DNA from: Flavobacteriaceae bacterium
GTDB taxonomy: Bacteria > Bacteroidota > Bacteroidia > Flavobacteriales > Flavobacteriaceae
Direction: 5' to 3'
Assembly (NCBI GenBank): GCA_947446865.1
Contig: CANFHX010000002.1
Coordinates: forward strand, 1-64,000
DNA length: 64,000 bases
Shown: positions 33,546-41,893 of the stretch, in pieces
How positions within the stretch are numbered: the stretch's first letter is position 1
How the letters are laid out: each line of letters opens with the position of its first letter
Made by a program: the position numbers and the translations under genes
The notes under the pieces: generated by a model
Database searches by the model: none
Told to the model about the DNA's origin: nothing
What the model saw: only the letters and a program-made list of their open reading frames with translations

Positions 33546-35633
33546 ATGAAGAATATTTATACTCTAAGCTTACTTTTACTGTTTCCAGCTCTGTTATTTT
33601 GTCAAAATTTTCCTACCACTAAATCAATTCCTAAAACGCTTACAAAATTTGGAACTTCTTACCAAGATGATTATTTGTGGTTAGAAAATATGAAGTCCGA
33701 GGAAACTAAAAGCTGGACTAATGCTCAAAATCTAGTTACAAATGAACATTTTGAAGAAATTAAAAAAAAATATGATATTTTAAGCAAAATAAAAGATTAT
33801 CATCATTATTCTTCTAGCGGACTTCCATCTAAAAAGGAAGCTTATTATTATTCTGAGTATATAAGAGATAAAGATAAACCAAGCAATTTATTTTACAGAA
33901 AAAACTTAAATGACGAACCAATAGAACTATTTAATCCTTTTAAAATCTACAAAAGTGCCAATGCTATTTTAATGGATTATAATCCGTCTAAAAGTTCGAA
34001 ATATTTAAGTTGCAAGGTGAGTTTGGATGGAAGTGATAGAAACGAAATCAGGTTTGTTGACATTGAAAAAATTAGAAATCTTGAAGATGTGATCTCAAAT
34101 GTAAAGTTTTCAAAAATGGTATGGAACCATGATTCAGGGATTTTTTATATGCTAAACACCAATCAAAATGTCTTTGCTAAAGATTCTACCTATCAATTGT
34201 ATTATCACAAATTAGGAACCAATCAAGACGTAGATAAATTAATTTTTGATGCTACTAAAACTGGTAATGGTTTTACTTATTTCACTAAAAAAGATAGACT
34301 TTTTATAGTAGAAAAAGACAGAAAAACCGATACAAAAAATTATTATTATGCCTTGTTAAACGAAGAAAATTATAAATTGGAGAAAATCTTTGATTCGGAT
34401 GATTCTAAATTTACCCTCTTAAATTATAATAACAACTCGATATACTTTTCAAACAACGAATATGATTGGGGTGACATTAGAACTTTTAACATCTCCAATA
34501 GAGCCGATGAAAAGGTTTTAATTCCTCAAATCTATAACAACTTGTTGGTGGCTCCTTATTTTTTAGAGGGATACATCTTTTGTAAATACAAAGCTATTGG
34601 CAAAAATTTCATCATTGCTTATGATGAAAACGGAAATTTCATACGAAGAATTGATTCTCCAGACAACAGTGATTTCGATGTGAAGTTCTTTGATTCAAAA
34701 ACTAAATGCTTGTATATTAGTGTGTTTTCAAAAACGATTTCCTCTCAAAATTTTAAATTAAATATTGAAACTGGTGACGTAAATCATTTTTATAACGATT
34801 ATTTTCCGCCCAAAATCACATTATTTCCATTAGACCATTTTATAACTAAGAGTATATTTTATAAAAGTCGGGATGGAAAAGACGTTCCCATCACCATAGT
34901 TTATAAAAAAGGAATAATCTTAAATGGAACCAACCCAACTTTGCTAGAAGCTTATGGAGGTTTTGGGGTTGTTTCCGAACAAAATTTCGACGCTTCATTA
35001 CTCTATTTCTTAGAGAAAGGAGGCGTTTATGCTTTTGCGGAAATTCGTGGTGGTGGCGAAAGAGGTTTGAAATGGCATAAAGACGGGATGGGATTAAAAA
35101 AGATGAATTCGTTTAATGATTTTATTGATGCGGCAGAATATTTGATTAAAGAAAAATACACTTCCCCCGAAAAATTAGCAATTACTGGCGCTTCCAACGG
35201 TGGCTTAGTTGTTGGGGTTGCCATGACACAAAGACCGGAATTATTTAAAGTTGCAATTCCAAAAGTTGGTGTATTTGATATGATTAATTTTGATAAATAT
35301 ACGGTTGGAAGGTATCATTTTAACGAATATGGAAACCCAGAAGACACTACCGATTTTACTAATATATTATCTTATTCTCCTTATCATAATATAAAAGAAA
35401 ATGTAAATTATCCTGTAACTTTAATTATAACCTCCGAAAATGATGACAGGGCAGTTCCCATGCATTCTTATAAATTTGCAGCACGATTGCAGAATAGAAC
35501 AGCTCAAAAAAATCCAATCTATCTAAAAACATTAGATAATTCAGGACACAACGGAAAAGTGGCAAACTATAATGACTATTTTGAAGAGAAGGCTAATTTT
35601 TATGATTTTATATTATATCATTTGAATCAATAA
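33546..35633 (+). CDS. Secreted S9-family prolyl oligopeptidase
   Basis: The 695-residue serine peptidase cuts after proline in peptides. The N-terminal seven-blade propeller precedes a C-terminal alpha/beta hydrolase domain with the nucleophile in TGASNGGLV, an aspartate in SENDDRAVPMHSYKF, and a histidine in DNSGHNGK. From the ATG at 33546 the start is a Sec signal peptide (MKNIYTLSLLLLFPALLFCQ). The first ATG at 33522 would add 8 residues before it and is less likely. The last 50 residues lack a type IX signal, so it is probably periplasmic. Confidence 0.92.
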   Translation: MKNIYTLSLLLLFPALLFCQNFPTTKSIPKTLTKFGTSYQDDYLWLENMKSEETKSWTNAQNLVTNEHFEEIKKKYDILSKIKDYHHYSSSGLPSKKEAYYYSEYIRDKDKPSNLFYRKNLNDEPIELFNPFKIYKSANAILMDYNPSKSSKYLSCKVSLDGSDRNEIRFVDIEKIRNLEDVISNVKFSKMVWNHDSGIFYMLNTNQNVFAKDSTYQLYYHKLGTNQDVDKLIFDATKTGNGFTYFTKKDRLFIVEKDRKTDTKNYYYALLNEENYKLEKIFDSDDSKFTLLNYNNNSIYFSNNEYDWGDIRTFNISNRADEKVLIPQIYNNLLVAPYFLEGYIFCKYKAIGKNFIIAYDENGNFIRRIDSPDNSDFDVKFFDSKTKCLYISVFSKTISSQNFKLNIETGDVNHFYNDYFPPKITLFPLDHFITKSIFYKSRDGKDVPITIVYKKGIILNGTNPTLLEAYGGFGVVSEQNFDASLLYFLEKGGVYAFAEIRGGGERGLKWHKDGMGLKKMNSFNDFIDAAEYLIKEKYTSPEKLAITGASNGGLVVGVAMTQRPELFKVAIPKVGVFDMINFDKYTVGRYHFNEYGNPEDTTDFTNILSYSPYHNIKENVNYPVTLIITSENDDRAVPMHSYKFAARLQNRTAQKNPIYLKTLDNSGHNGKVANYNDYFEEKANFYDFILYHLNQ

Positions 35634-35635
35634 AA

Positions 35636-35662
35636 AAGAGCCAACAATTGTTGACTCTCTTT
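35636..35662. terminator. Bidirectional terminator between prolyl oligopeptidase and atpG
   Basis: GAGCCAACAATTGTTGACTC is an almost perfect palindrome (one mismatch), with AAAAAA before and TTTTG after. It lies between two convergent stops 50 bases apart, so it probably ends both transcripts. Confidence 0.75.
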
Positions 35663-35683
35663 TGAATTTATTTTAATTTAGAA

Positions 35684-36544
35684 TTATCCTTTTAACGCTT
35701 CTGCTCCACCAACAATCTCAAGAATTTCGTTAGTAATTGCTGCTTGACGTGCTTTATTATAAGTTAATTTTAATTGATCTCTTAATTCTGTAGCATTATC
35801 CGTTGCTTTGTGCATTGCAGTCATACGTGCTCCATGCTCAGAGGCAAATGAATCACGAATGGATTTGTACAATTGTGTTTTTAACGATTTTGGAATCAAC
35901 GTTAATACAATTTCCTCTTTAGATGGTTCAAAAAGATAATCACCAGCAGTAACTGGAATATCTGATTTTACTGGAGCTAATGGTAAAAATTGTTCCGTTT
36001 GAACTATTTGCGTTGCAGCATTCTTAAATTCATTGTAAACAATTTCTATTTTATCATATTCTCCTGAAGTAAATTTTTCAGTTAAAATTAGAGCAATTTC
36101 AGAAACGTTTTCAAAAGTAAGATTATCAAATACTTCACTTCTATTATCGATAACCGTATTTGTTTTTCTTAAAATGTCATTTCCTTTTTTTCCAATTGCA
36201 AAAACATCAACTTGTTTTCCGGCATATGATTCAGAAATTGATTTTGTTTGTTTAATTACATTCGAATTGAAGGCACCACACAATCCTCTGTTCGAAGTTA
36301 TGGCTACAATCAAAACTTTGTTTATTTCGCGTTGTGCAGTATAGCTTCCGCCTACTTCTCCATCCATTGTTGCGCTTAAACTTTGTAATAATTCCGTTAA
36401 TTTTTCGGCATAAGGTCGCATTGCTGTAATTGCATCTTGTGCTTTTTTCAACTTTGCAGCAGAAACCATTTTCATCGCAGAAGTAATCTGCATCGTAGAT
36501 GAAACGGAAGTTATTCTATTACGGATTTCCTTTAAGTTTGCCAT
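35684..36544 (-). CDS. atpG: ATP synthase subunit gamma
   Basis: The gamma subunit is the rotor shaft of F1. The 286-residue protein has the N-terminal helix (NLKEIRNRITSVSSTMQITSAMKMVSAAKLKKAQ), the ITSNRGLCGAFNSNV block and the C-terminal helix (EHGARMTAMHKATDNATELRDQLKLTYNKARQAAITNEILEIVGGAEAL). It is last in the operon. The genes for beta and epsilon do not follow, as is usual in Bacteroidota where they lie elsewhere. Confidence 0.97.
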   Translation of the reverse strand: MANLKEIRNRITSVSSTMQITSAMKMVSAAKLKKAQDAITAMRPYAEKLTELLQSLSATMDGEVGGSYTAQREINKVLIVAITSNRGLCGAFNSNVIKQTKSISESYAGKQVDVFAIGKKGNDILRKTNTVIDNRSEVFDNLTFENVSEIALILTEKFTSGEYDKIEIVYNEFKNAATQIVQTEQFLPLAPVKSDIPVTAGDYLFEPSKEEIVLTLIPKSLKTQLYKSIRDSFASEHGARMTAMHKATDNATELRDQLKLTYNKARQAAITNEILEIVGGAEALKG

Positions 36545-36547
36545 TTT

Positions 36548-36624
36548 TTTGTGAAAGTTAGGAGTTTGAAGATGGAAGATGGAAGTAAGAAATTAACTTC
36601 CTACTTCCAGCATCTAACTTCCTT
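36548..36624. repeat. Repeat-like spacer between atpA and atpG
   Basis: The 81-base gap contains GAAGATGGAAGATGGAAGTAAG and, inverted, CTTCCTACTTCCAGCATC. Both halves are built from GGAAGT and CATCTTCC words and can pair. This differs from the very short spacers elsewhere in the atp operon. No gene seen. Confidence 0.55.
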
Positions 36625-36625
36625 C

Positions 36626-38203
36626 TTAATTATATTTTGCAGAAATTTCTTTAGCCGCTTTTTCAATAACATCTGTAATATTATCGTCTAATTTTCCAGC
36701 TTTTAAAGCATTCAATGTATCTTTATGCGTATTGTTCAAATATTCTAAGAAATCTTTTTCAAATTCTTTTACTTTATTTACTGGAACATTTCTCAATAAA
36801 TTTTTAGAACCTGCATAGATAATAGCTACTTGATCTTCAACTGTATAAGGGTCGTTAAGGTTTTGTTTCAAAATCTCAACATTTCTTTTTCCTTTTTCAA
36901 TTACGTTTAAAGTTACAGCATCTAAATCAGAACCAAATTTTGCGAAAGCTTCTAACTCACGGTATTGTGCTTGGTCTAATTTTAAAGTACCTGCTACTTT
37001 TTTCATAGATTTAATTTGTGCATTACCTCCAACACGAGATACCGAAATACCTACGTTAATAGCAGGACGAACTCCAGAGTTGAATAAATCACCATCTAAG
37101 AAGATTTGTCCGTCAGTAATCGAAATTACGTTAGTTGGGATGTATGCAGAAACGTCACCCGCTTGTGTTTCAATAATTGGTAAAGCTGTTAATGATCCAC
37201 CACCTTTTACAATACCTTTTAAAGTATCTGGCAAGTCGTTCATGTTTTTAGCAATATCATCATCGGCAATTACTTTACAAGCTCTTTCTAATAAACGAGA
37301 GTGTAAGTAAAAAACGTCACCAGGATAAGCCTCACGACCTGGAGGTCTTCTTAATAAAAGAGATACCTCACGGTAAGCTACTGCTTGTTTAGATAAATCA
37401 TCATAAACAATTAAAGCTGGACGACCTGAATCACGGAAATATTCTCCGATTGCAGCTCCGGCCATTGGTGCATATACTTGCATTGGTGCAGGATCTGATG
37501 CATTAGCTGCTACAATTACTGTATATGCCATTGCTCCTTTTTCTTCCAACATTTTTGCAATACCTGCTACTGTCGAAGCTTTTTGTCCGATAGCAACATA
37601 GATACAAAATACTGGTTTGCCAGCATCGTAAAATTCTTTTTGATTTAAGATAGTGTCAATACAAACAGTTGATTTACCTGTTTGACGGTCACCAATAACC
37701 AACTCACGTTGTCCACGACCTACAGGAATCATAGCATCTACTGCTTTGATACCAGTTTGTAATGGTTCTGTTACTGGTTGACGAAAGATAACTCCAGGAG
37801 CTTTTCTTTCTAGTGGCATTTCGTATAGTTCGCCACCGATTGGTCCTTTACCATCAATTGGTTCTCCTAGTGTATTTACAACACGACCAACAATTTGTTC
37901 TCCAACTTTTAAAGAAGCAATACGTTGTGTTCTTTTTACTGTTGAACCCTCACGAATTCCAGTAGATGGTCCTAAAAGTACCACCCCAACGTTGTCTTCT
38001 TCTAAGTTCAATACGATCGCTTCCAATCCGTTGTCGAATTGTACTAACTCACCGTATTGAGCATTGGATAAACCGTAAACACGAGCGATACCATCACCCA
38101 CTTGAAGTACAGTACCTACTTCTTCTAAACTTGCACCTGATTCAAAACCAGATAATTGTTTTTTTAATATTGCTGTAATTTCAGCTGGTTTAATTTCTGC
38201 CAT
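36626..38203 (-). CDS. atpA: ATP synthase subunit alpha
   Basis: The regulatory nucleotide-binding alpha subunit of F1 is 525 residues. It has the Walker A motif GDRQTGKST, the [21 protein letters not shown] block, and the [27 protein letters not shown] segment. It follows atpH at 23 bases. The family identity is unambiguous. Confidence 0.98.
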   Translation of the reverse strand: MAEIKPAEITAILKKQLSGFESGASLEEVGTVLQVGDGIARVYGLSNAQYGELVQFDNGLEAIVLNLEEDNVGVVLLGPSTGIREGSTVKRTQRIASLKVGEQIVGRVVNTLGEPIDGKGPIGGELYEMPLERKAPGVIFRQPVTEPLQTGIKAVDAMIPVGRGQRELVIGDRQTGKSTVCIDTILNQKEFYDAGKPVFCIYVAIGQKASTVAGIAKMLEEKGAMAYTVIVAANASDPAPMQVYAPMAGAAIGEYFRDSGRPALIVYDDLSKQAVAYREVSLLLRRPPGREAYPGDVFYLHSRLLERACKVIADDDIAKNMNDLPDTLKGIVKGGGSLTALPIIETQAGDVSAYIPTNVISITDGQIFLDGDLFNSGVRPAINVGISVSRVGGNAQIKSMKKVAGTLKLDQAQYRELEAFAKFGSDLDAVTLNVIEKGKRNVEILKQNLNDPYTVEDQVAIIYAGSKNLLRNVPVNKVKEFEKDFLEYLNNTHKDTLNALKAGKLDDNITDVIEKAAKEISAKYN

Positions 38204-38226
38204 TTTGATATATCTTTAATGGAATT

Positions 38227-38754
38227 CTAATTGCTAAACTCTCTTTTTAATTCACTTAATTTACTTGCTACAGAAGCATTGTATTGTTGGTCTCCAACTC
38301 TCAATATAAATCCACCGATAATTGCTGGATCTACTATATTTTGAATGGTAATTTTCTTATTAGAAAACTCTGCAATTTTAGCCAATACTTTAGTTTCTAA
38401 TTCGGCAGTAATTGGGAATGCTGTAGTTACTTTGGCAACTTCTATTCCGTTACTTTCGTCAAACAATTTATTGTATTGAATTGCAATTGCTTCAAGTATT
38501 TCAAATCTTTTATTTTCAAATAACAAGTGAAACAAACTATTAGTTTCATTTTGAACATTTGAAAATATTTCAGACAAGGCCGATTTTTTAACCTCTATTT
38601 TAATAATAGGACTAGTTAGAAAATCTTTTAAATCTGCACTTTCGGATACTGCATTAACAATAGATTTCATATCGTTATTTACTGCATCTGCTTTTCCAGA
38701 AGTTTGAGCAATGTCTAATATTGCTTTGGCGTATCTAATCGCTGCTCTAGACAT
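38227..38754 (-). CDS. atpH: ATP synthase subunit delta
   Basis: This OSCP-type delta subunit links F1 to the b-stator. The 175-residue protein has the N-terminal helices (RAAIRYAKAILDIAQTSGKAD) and the C-terminal ATVKVGDQ-type strand IGGFILRVGDQQYNASVASKLSELKREF. It follows atpF at 5 bases. Confidence 0.95.
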   Translation of the reverse strand: MSRAAIRYAKAILDIAQTSGKADAVNNDMKSIVNAVSESADLKDFLTSPIIKIEVKKSALSEIFSNVQNETNSLFHLLFENKRFEILEAIAIQYNKLFDESNGIEVAKVTTAFPITAELETKVLAKIAEFSNKKITIQNIVDPAIIGGFILRVGDQQYNASVASKLSELKREFSN

Positions 38755-38759
38755 AATGA

Positions 38760-39260
38760 TTAGTTTAATTTAGCGTCACCCAACATTTTCTCTACTAATT
38801 TAGTTTGAGAATCTTTGTTAGATAATTCGTCTCTTAATACTTTCTCAGCAATTTCTAAAGACAATGAAGAAACTTGGTTTTTCAAGTCGGTCATTGCTGC
38901 ATTTTTTTCACTTTCAATAGCTGCTTTTGCTTGAGCAATCATTTTTTCACCAGCAGCTTGCGCTTCGGTTTTAGCGTCGTTAATCATTTTGTCTTTAATT
39001 TCACGAGCTTCTTTCATTAATGAATCGCGTTCTGCTCTTGCTTCGGCTAATAATTTTTCATTATCCGATTTAAGATTTTGCATTTCTTTTTTAGCGCTTT
39101 CCGCAGATAGTAAAGCATTTTTTATTCCTTCTTCTCTTTCGTTAACTGCATCCAAAATTGGTTTCCATGCAAATTTTTTCAAAAGGAAAATCAAACCTAA
39201 AAAGATTACTGTTTGCCAGATAAACAATCCAAACGAAAAATCATTTATTAACTTATCCAT
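38760..39260 (-). CDS. atpF: ATP synthase subunit b
   Basis: The peripheral stalk subunit has one N-terminal transmembrane helix (LFIWQTVIFLGLIFLLKKFAWKPI) and a long coiled coil. The 166-residue length is normal. It follows atpE after a 73-base gap that holds a hairpin. Confidence 0.96.
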   Translation of the reverse strand: MDKLINDFSFGLFIWQTVIFLGLIFLLKKFAWKPILDAVNEREEGIKNALLSAESAKKEMQNLKSDNEKLLAEARAERDSLMKEAREIKDKMINDAKTEAQAAGEKMIAQAKAAIESEKNAAMTDLKNQVSSLSLEIAEKVLRDELSNKDSQTKLVEKMLGDAKLN

Positions 39261-39296
39261 AGTATATAATTATTCTTTAATTTTAAAATTTTAAAT

Positions 39297-39325
39297 AAAA
39301 GCCATAACCAACCGTTATGGCTTTT
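39297..39325 (-). promoter_or_regulatory. Intercistronic hairpin between atpE and atpF
   Basis: AAAAGCCATAAC (39297-39308) and GTTATGGCTTTT (39314-39325) form a perfect 12-bp stem with a 5-base loop, followed on the minus strand by TTTATTT. It is located directly after the ring-subunit gene atpE. It could act as a partial terminator or protect the 3' end of atpE mRNA, both of which would raise the c-subunit level above its neighbours. Confidence 0.6.
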
Positions 39326-39333
39326 AATTTTTT

Positions 39334-39531
39334 TTATTTTACTGCGAATAATGCAGCAAAACCAATTCCTTCAATAAGAGCTGCTGCAATAAGCATAGCT
39401 GTTTGAATTTTTCCAGTAGCTTCTGGTTGACGTGCAATAGCGTCCATTGCAGATCCACCGATTCTACCGATACCTAAACCTGCTCCGATTACTACTAATC
39501 CAGCTCCAATAAGGTGAAGATTTCCTTCCAT
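39334..39531 (-). CDS. atpE: ATP synthase subunit c
   Basis: The 65-residue ring subunit has two transmembrane helices (residues about 5-28 and 42-63) and a polar loop ARQPEATGKIQ. The ion-binding carboxylate is Glu54 in ALIEGIGF. The residue after it is Gly, not Ser or Thr, so the site looks H+-type rather than Na+-type. The hairpin after it is noted separately. Confidence 0.97.
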   Translation of the reverse strand: MEGNLHLIGAGLVVIGAGLGIGRIGGSAMDAIARQPEATGKIQTAMLIAAALIEGIGFAALFAVK

Positions 39532-39555
39532 AATGTATATATATTTAATTAAACA

Positions 39556-39625
39556 TTCTTTGTTAGGTTTATAGTTTGTAGTTACTTGTTGAAAACAACA
39601 ACACTAAACAACAAACAACAAACAT
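39556..39625. repeat. Repeat-like spacer between atpB and atpE
   Basis: Between the two genes lies GTTTATAGTTTGTAGTTACTTG followed by inverted AACAACAAACAACAAACA words. Such GTTTATAGTTTGTAGTT strings are word-like and look like the other intergenic repeats in the window. No gene seen. Confidence 0.5.
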
Positions 39626-39626
39626 T

Positions 39627-40769
39627 TTAATGGTGTGCTTCTTCGTGGTGGTGCTCTTCTGAAGCAGCTCCAAAATATAAAGCAGATAACATGGTAAATA
39701 TGTAAGCTTGTAATAATGCCACTAATATTTCAATTAATGAAATTGCAAATGACAATAAGAACGACATGCTACTTCCTACCCAATTATGGAAAATAAACAT
39801 CAAGGCAACTAAACTCATTAATACAATATGTCCAGCAAAAATGTTGGCATACAAACGTATCATAAGTGAAAATGGTTTGATGATAGTTCCTAATAATTCA
39901 ATTGGTGCTAAAATAATTTTCATTGGAACTGGTACTCCAGGCATCCAAAAAATATGCATCCAATAATCTTTCTTGGCAGTGAAGGTAGTTATTAAATAGG
40001 TAATGATTGCCAATCCTGCTGTTACAGCGATGTTTCCGGTTACGTTAATTCCTAGTGGAGTTAATCCGAAAATATTTAAAAACCATATAAAAAAGAAGAT
40101 GGTTAATAAAAAGCTCATGTATTTTTTATAGTGTTTTTCACCAATATTCGGAATTGCAATTTCATCACGAACGTACAAAACAATTGGTTCAAAAAAGCGT
40201 CCAACTCCAGAAGAGATTCCTCCGTTTTTAGCATACGATTTAGCCAAACTAACAAATAACAATAACATTAATAATGCTACCACTATAATAGTTAGTACTC
40301 CTTTAGTTATAGAAAAATCTAATGGTTGCGCATTAGTAACATGCACTTCTCCTTCAACTAATTCAGTGTTTAGTTTTCCGGTAGCATCTGTTTTATATAT
40401 TTTCTCGTGGTGTAAAAAGTAGTAGTTTCCGTTAGATTCGGCAATGGATTCACCATTATGAAATTTAGAAGAAGTAAATAATTGAATTCCATTATCCCAA
40501 AGAATAATTGGTAAAGAAAAACCATAGTGAGCTTTTTCAGCTTCATCTGCAAATAATGTAAAACTGTGCCCGTCTAAAACGTGATGCCCAATTACCTCAT
40601 CAATTTTTTCTTGCTTCTCGGTAGCTTCGTCTTTTACTTCTTTCTTTTCAACAACAATAACTTCTTTTTTAACCGCTACTGTATCTTGTGTAGTTGCTTT
40701 ACCATTTAATGGTAAAAAAGCTATTAGAATTGCTATAAAAAACGGAATCGATTTTTTGGAAAACACCAT
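39627..40769 (-). CDS. atpB: ATP synthase subunit a
   Basis: The proton-channel subunit has five or so membrane helices and the essential arginine in LMIRLYANIFAGHIVL. At 380 residues it is far longer than E. coli AtpB (about 270), because of an N-terminal Sec signal (MVFSKKSIPFFIAILIAFLPLNGKA) and a periplasmic domain of about 100 residues, typical of Bacteroidota. The C-terminal tail is rich in His and Glu (EEHHHEEAHH). Two -7 elements lie just upstream, so atpB may also be transcribed separately. Confidence 0.96.
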   Translation of the reverse strand: MVFSKKSIPFFIAILIAFLPLNGKATTQDTVAVKKEVIVVEKKEVKDEATEKQEKIDEVIGHHVLDGHSFTLFADEAEKAHYGFSLPIILWDNGIQLFTSSKFHNGESIAESNGNYYFLHHEKIYKTDATGKLNTELVEGEVHVTNAQPLDFSITKGVLTIIVVALLMLLLFVSLAKSYAKNGGISSGVGRFFEPIVLYVRDEIAIPNIGEKHYKKYMSFLLTIFFFIWFLNIFGLTPLGINVTGNIAVTAGLAIITYLITTFTAKKDYWMHIFWMPGVPVPMKIILAPIELLGTIIKPFSLMIRLYANIFAGHIVLMSLVALMFIFHNWVGSSMSFLLSFAISLIEILVALLQAYIFTMLSALYFGAASEEHHHEEAHH

Positions 40770-40808
40770 AACTGAATATTAACTTAAATTCTACTTTGAA
40801 ATTTGGTG

Positions 40809-40841
40809 CAAAGGTACATTTTTTATTAATATGCAAAAGTA
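40809..40841 (-). promoter_or_regulatory. Tandem candidate promoters of atpB
   Basis: Two perfect -7 boxes lie on the minus strand: TACCTTTG (40816-40809) and TACTTTTG (40841-40834), 40 and 65 bases ahead of the atpB ATG. The second overlaps a TTG that can serve as a -33 element for the first (17-base spacing). So the atpB-G genes may be driven independently of sprE. Confidence 0.5.
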
Positions 40842-40877
40842 TAATTAAGAATTTTTTGATGGAATTGTTGCTTTTCT

Positions 40878-41294
40878 TCAGTTTTGTTGCTTATTATTTA
40901 ATATTCTAATAGTTACCACAGTTTCTATTGTTAAAAATATAGCGAATACTATAAAAAAATCCATTCGTTCTATTTCTTTAAACTTACTAGTAGAGGAAAC
41001 AATTGGATTTGCAAATAAAAAAGCAATTCCTATTTTAATGAGTGTTAATAATAGAAAGCCGTTACCAACATTATCTAGATCTCTTTTTTTAACTTGAATT
41101 AATATAAGAACGATGCTAACAGAGCAAATTAGAAAAAACAGATAGACTTGAAAAAGTGTATACTGGAAAGTGGTTTCAATAGTAAGATAATCCAAAAAAA
41201 AGAAAGCTAATTTATGAACTAAGAAAGCAATAACGGAAGCGAGTAGAATTTCTAAAATTGGTTGGTATTCTCTTATTTTGGAAGTATTAATCAT
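40878..41294 (-). CDS. AtpI-like small membrane protein of the atp operon
   Basis: The 138-residue protein has four transmembrane segments (for example PILEILLASVIAFLVHKLAFFFL, VYLFFLICSVSIVLILIQV, LLLTLIKIGIAFLFA, IVFAIFLTIETVVTIRIL). It sits at the AtpI position between AtpZ and AtpB and overlaps atpZ by 8 bases. In other bacteria AtpI helps ring assembly or ion supply. The sequence is not clearly AtpI, and a DUF6168-type assignment is only a guess. Confidence 0.7.
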   Translation of the reverse strand: MINTSKIREYQPILEILLASVIAFLVHKLAFFFLDYLTIETTFQYTLFQVYLFFLICSVSIVLILIQVKKRDLDNVGNGFLLLTLIKIGIAFLFANPIVSSTSKFKEIERMDFFIVFAIFLTIETVVTIRILNNKQQN

Positions 41295-41517
41295 CCGCTT
41301 CGTTGATTTCTTTTAATTGTCGGTTAATGTTGTAAAAAGCGAGTGCCACTCCAAGAATGGTTAAAATTTTTACAAATAAAGTGTTGGGATTGGGGTATTT
41401 TTCATCTAGCCAATTTCCGAGATACGAAAAAAGAAAAATCACCACTCCCATTTGAATAGGAATATTGATTAGTGCGAGCCATTTATTAGGCTTTTTTTTC
41501 GGCAACTGGGATTTCAT
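41287..41517 (-). CDS. atpZ: AtpZ/AtpI-family small protein
   Basis: The 76-residue protein has two transmembrane segments with the family elements QMGVVIFLFSYLGNWLDEKYP and LFVKILTILGVALAFYNINRQLKE. AtpZ homologs accompany AtpI in many F-type operons. Its start codon lies inside the last ten codons of the bactofilin gene in another frame. A later start, at the Met in the middle of the first helix, would break the family motif, so the overlapping start is preferred. Confidence 0.8.
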   Translation of the reverse strand: MKSQLPKKKPNKWLALINIPIQMGVVIFLFSYLGNWLDEKYPNPNTLFVKILTILGVALAFYNINRQLKEINEADD

Positions 41518-41890
41518 TTGATGGGTTGTTTTTAGTATGTGGTCGCATTATGCAACTAGCGCTGAACTCTGCTCCGGGTTCTACCGAAAGTTTTCCGCAT
41601 ACTACTTCGCCATGAACACTGGCTTTTAATTTTAAATTTAGCAATTCAGTAACCTGGATTTTTCCGTTAAATTTTCCTTCTATATCACAGTTTTTACAAA
41701 CAATATCGCCCGTTACACTTCCTGCAGGACCAATTACTAGTTTTCCTTTCGATTCGAAATTACCCAATAAATGACCATCCAATCTAAAATCGGCTGGGGA
41801 AGTTATATCTCCTTTAATGGTAGTTCCTTCTACAATACGGTTGGTTTTTCCCAACAAGTCGGTATAGGATTTTGGTTTTTTATCAAACAT
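41486..41890 (-). CDS. Bactofilin-family cytoskeletal protein
   Basis: Bactofilins polymerise into filaments and organise envelope processes. The 134-residue protein has the beta-helical core (NRIVEGTTIKGDITSPADFRLDGHLLGNFESKGKLVIGPAGSVTGDIVCKNCDIEGKFNGKIQV and so on) with flexible ends. It overlaps atpZ by 32 bases and follows sprE at 3 bases, so it is part of an operon with a gliding/type IX gene and the atp genes. Confidence 0.9.
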   Translation of the reverse strand: MFDKKPKSYTDLLGKTNRIVEGTTIKGDITSPADFRLDGHLLGNFESKGKLVIGPAGSVTGDIVCKNCDIEGKFNGKIQVTELLNLKLKASVHGEVVCGKLSVEPGAEFSASCIMRPHTKNNPSNEIPVAEKKA

Positions 41891-41893
41891 ATA

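Noticed and set aside
35684..41294. Truncated or disrupted ATP synthase operon
   Set aside because: Absence of atpD and atpC after atpG is normal in Bacteroidota, where they form a separate unit.
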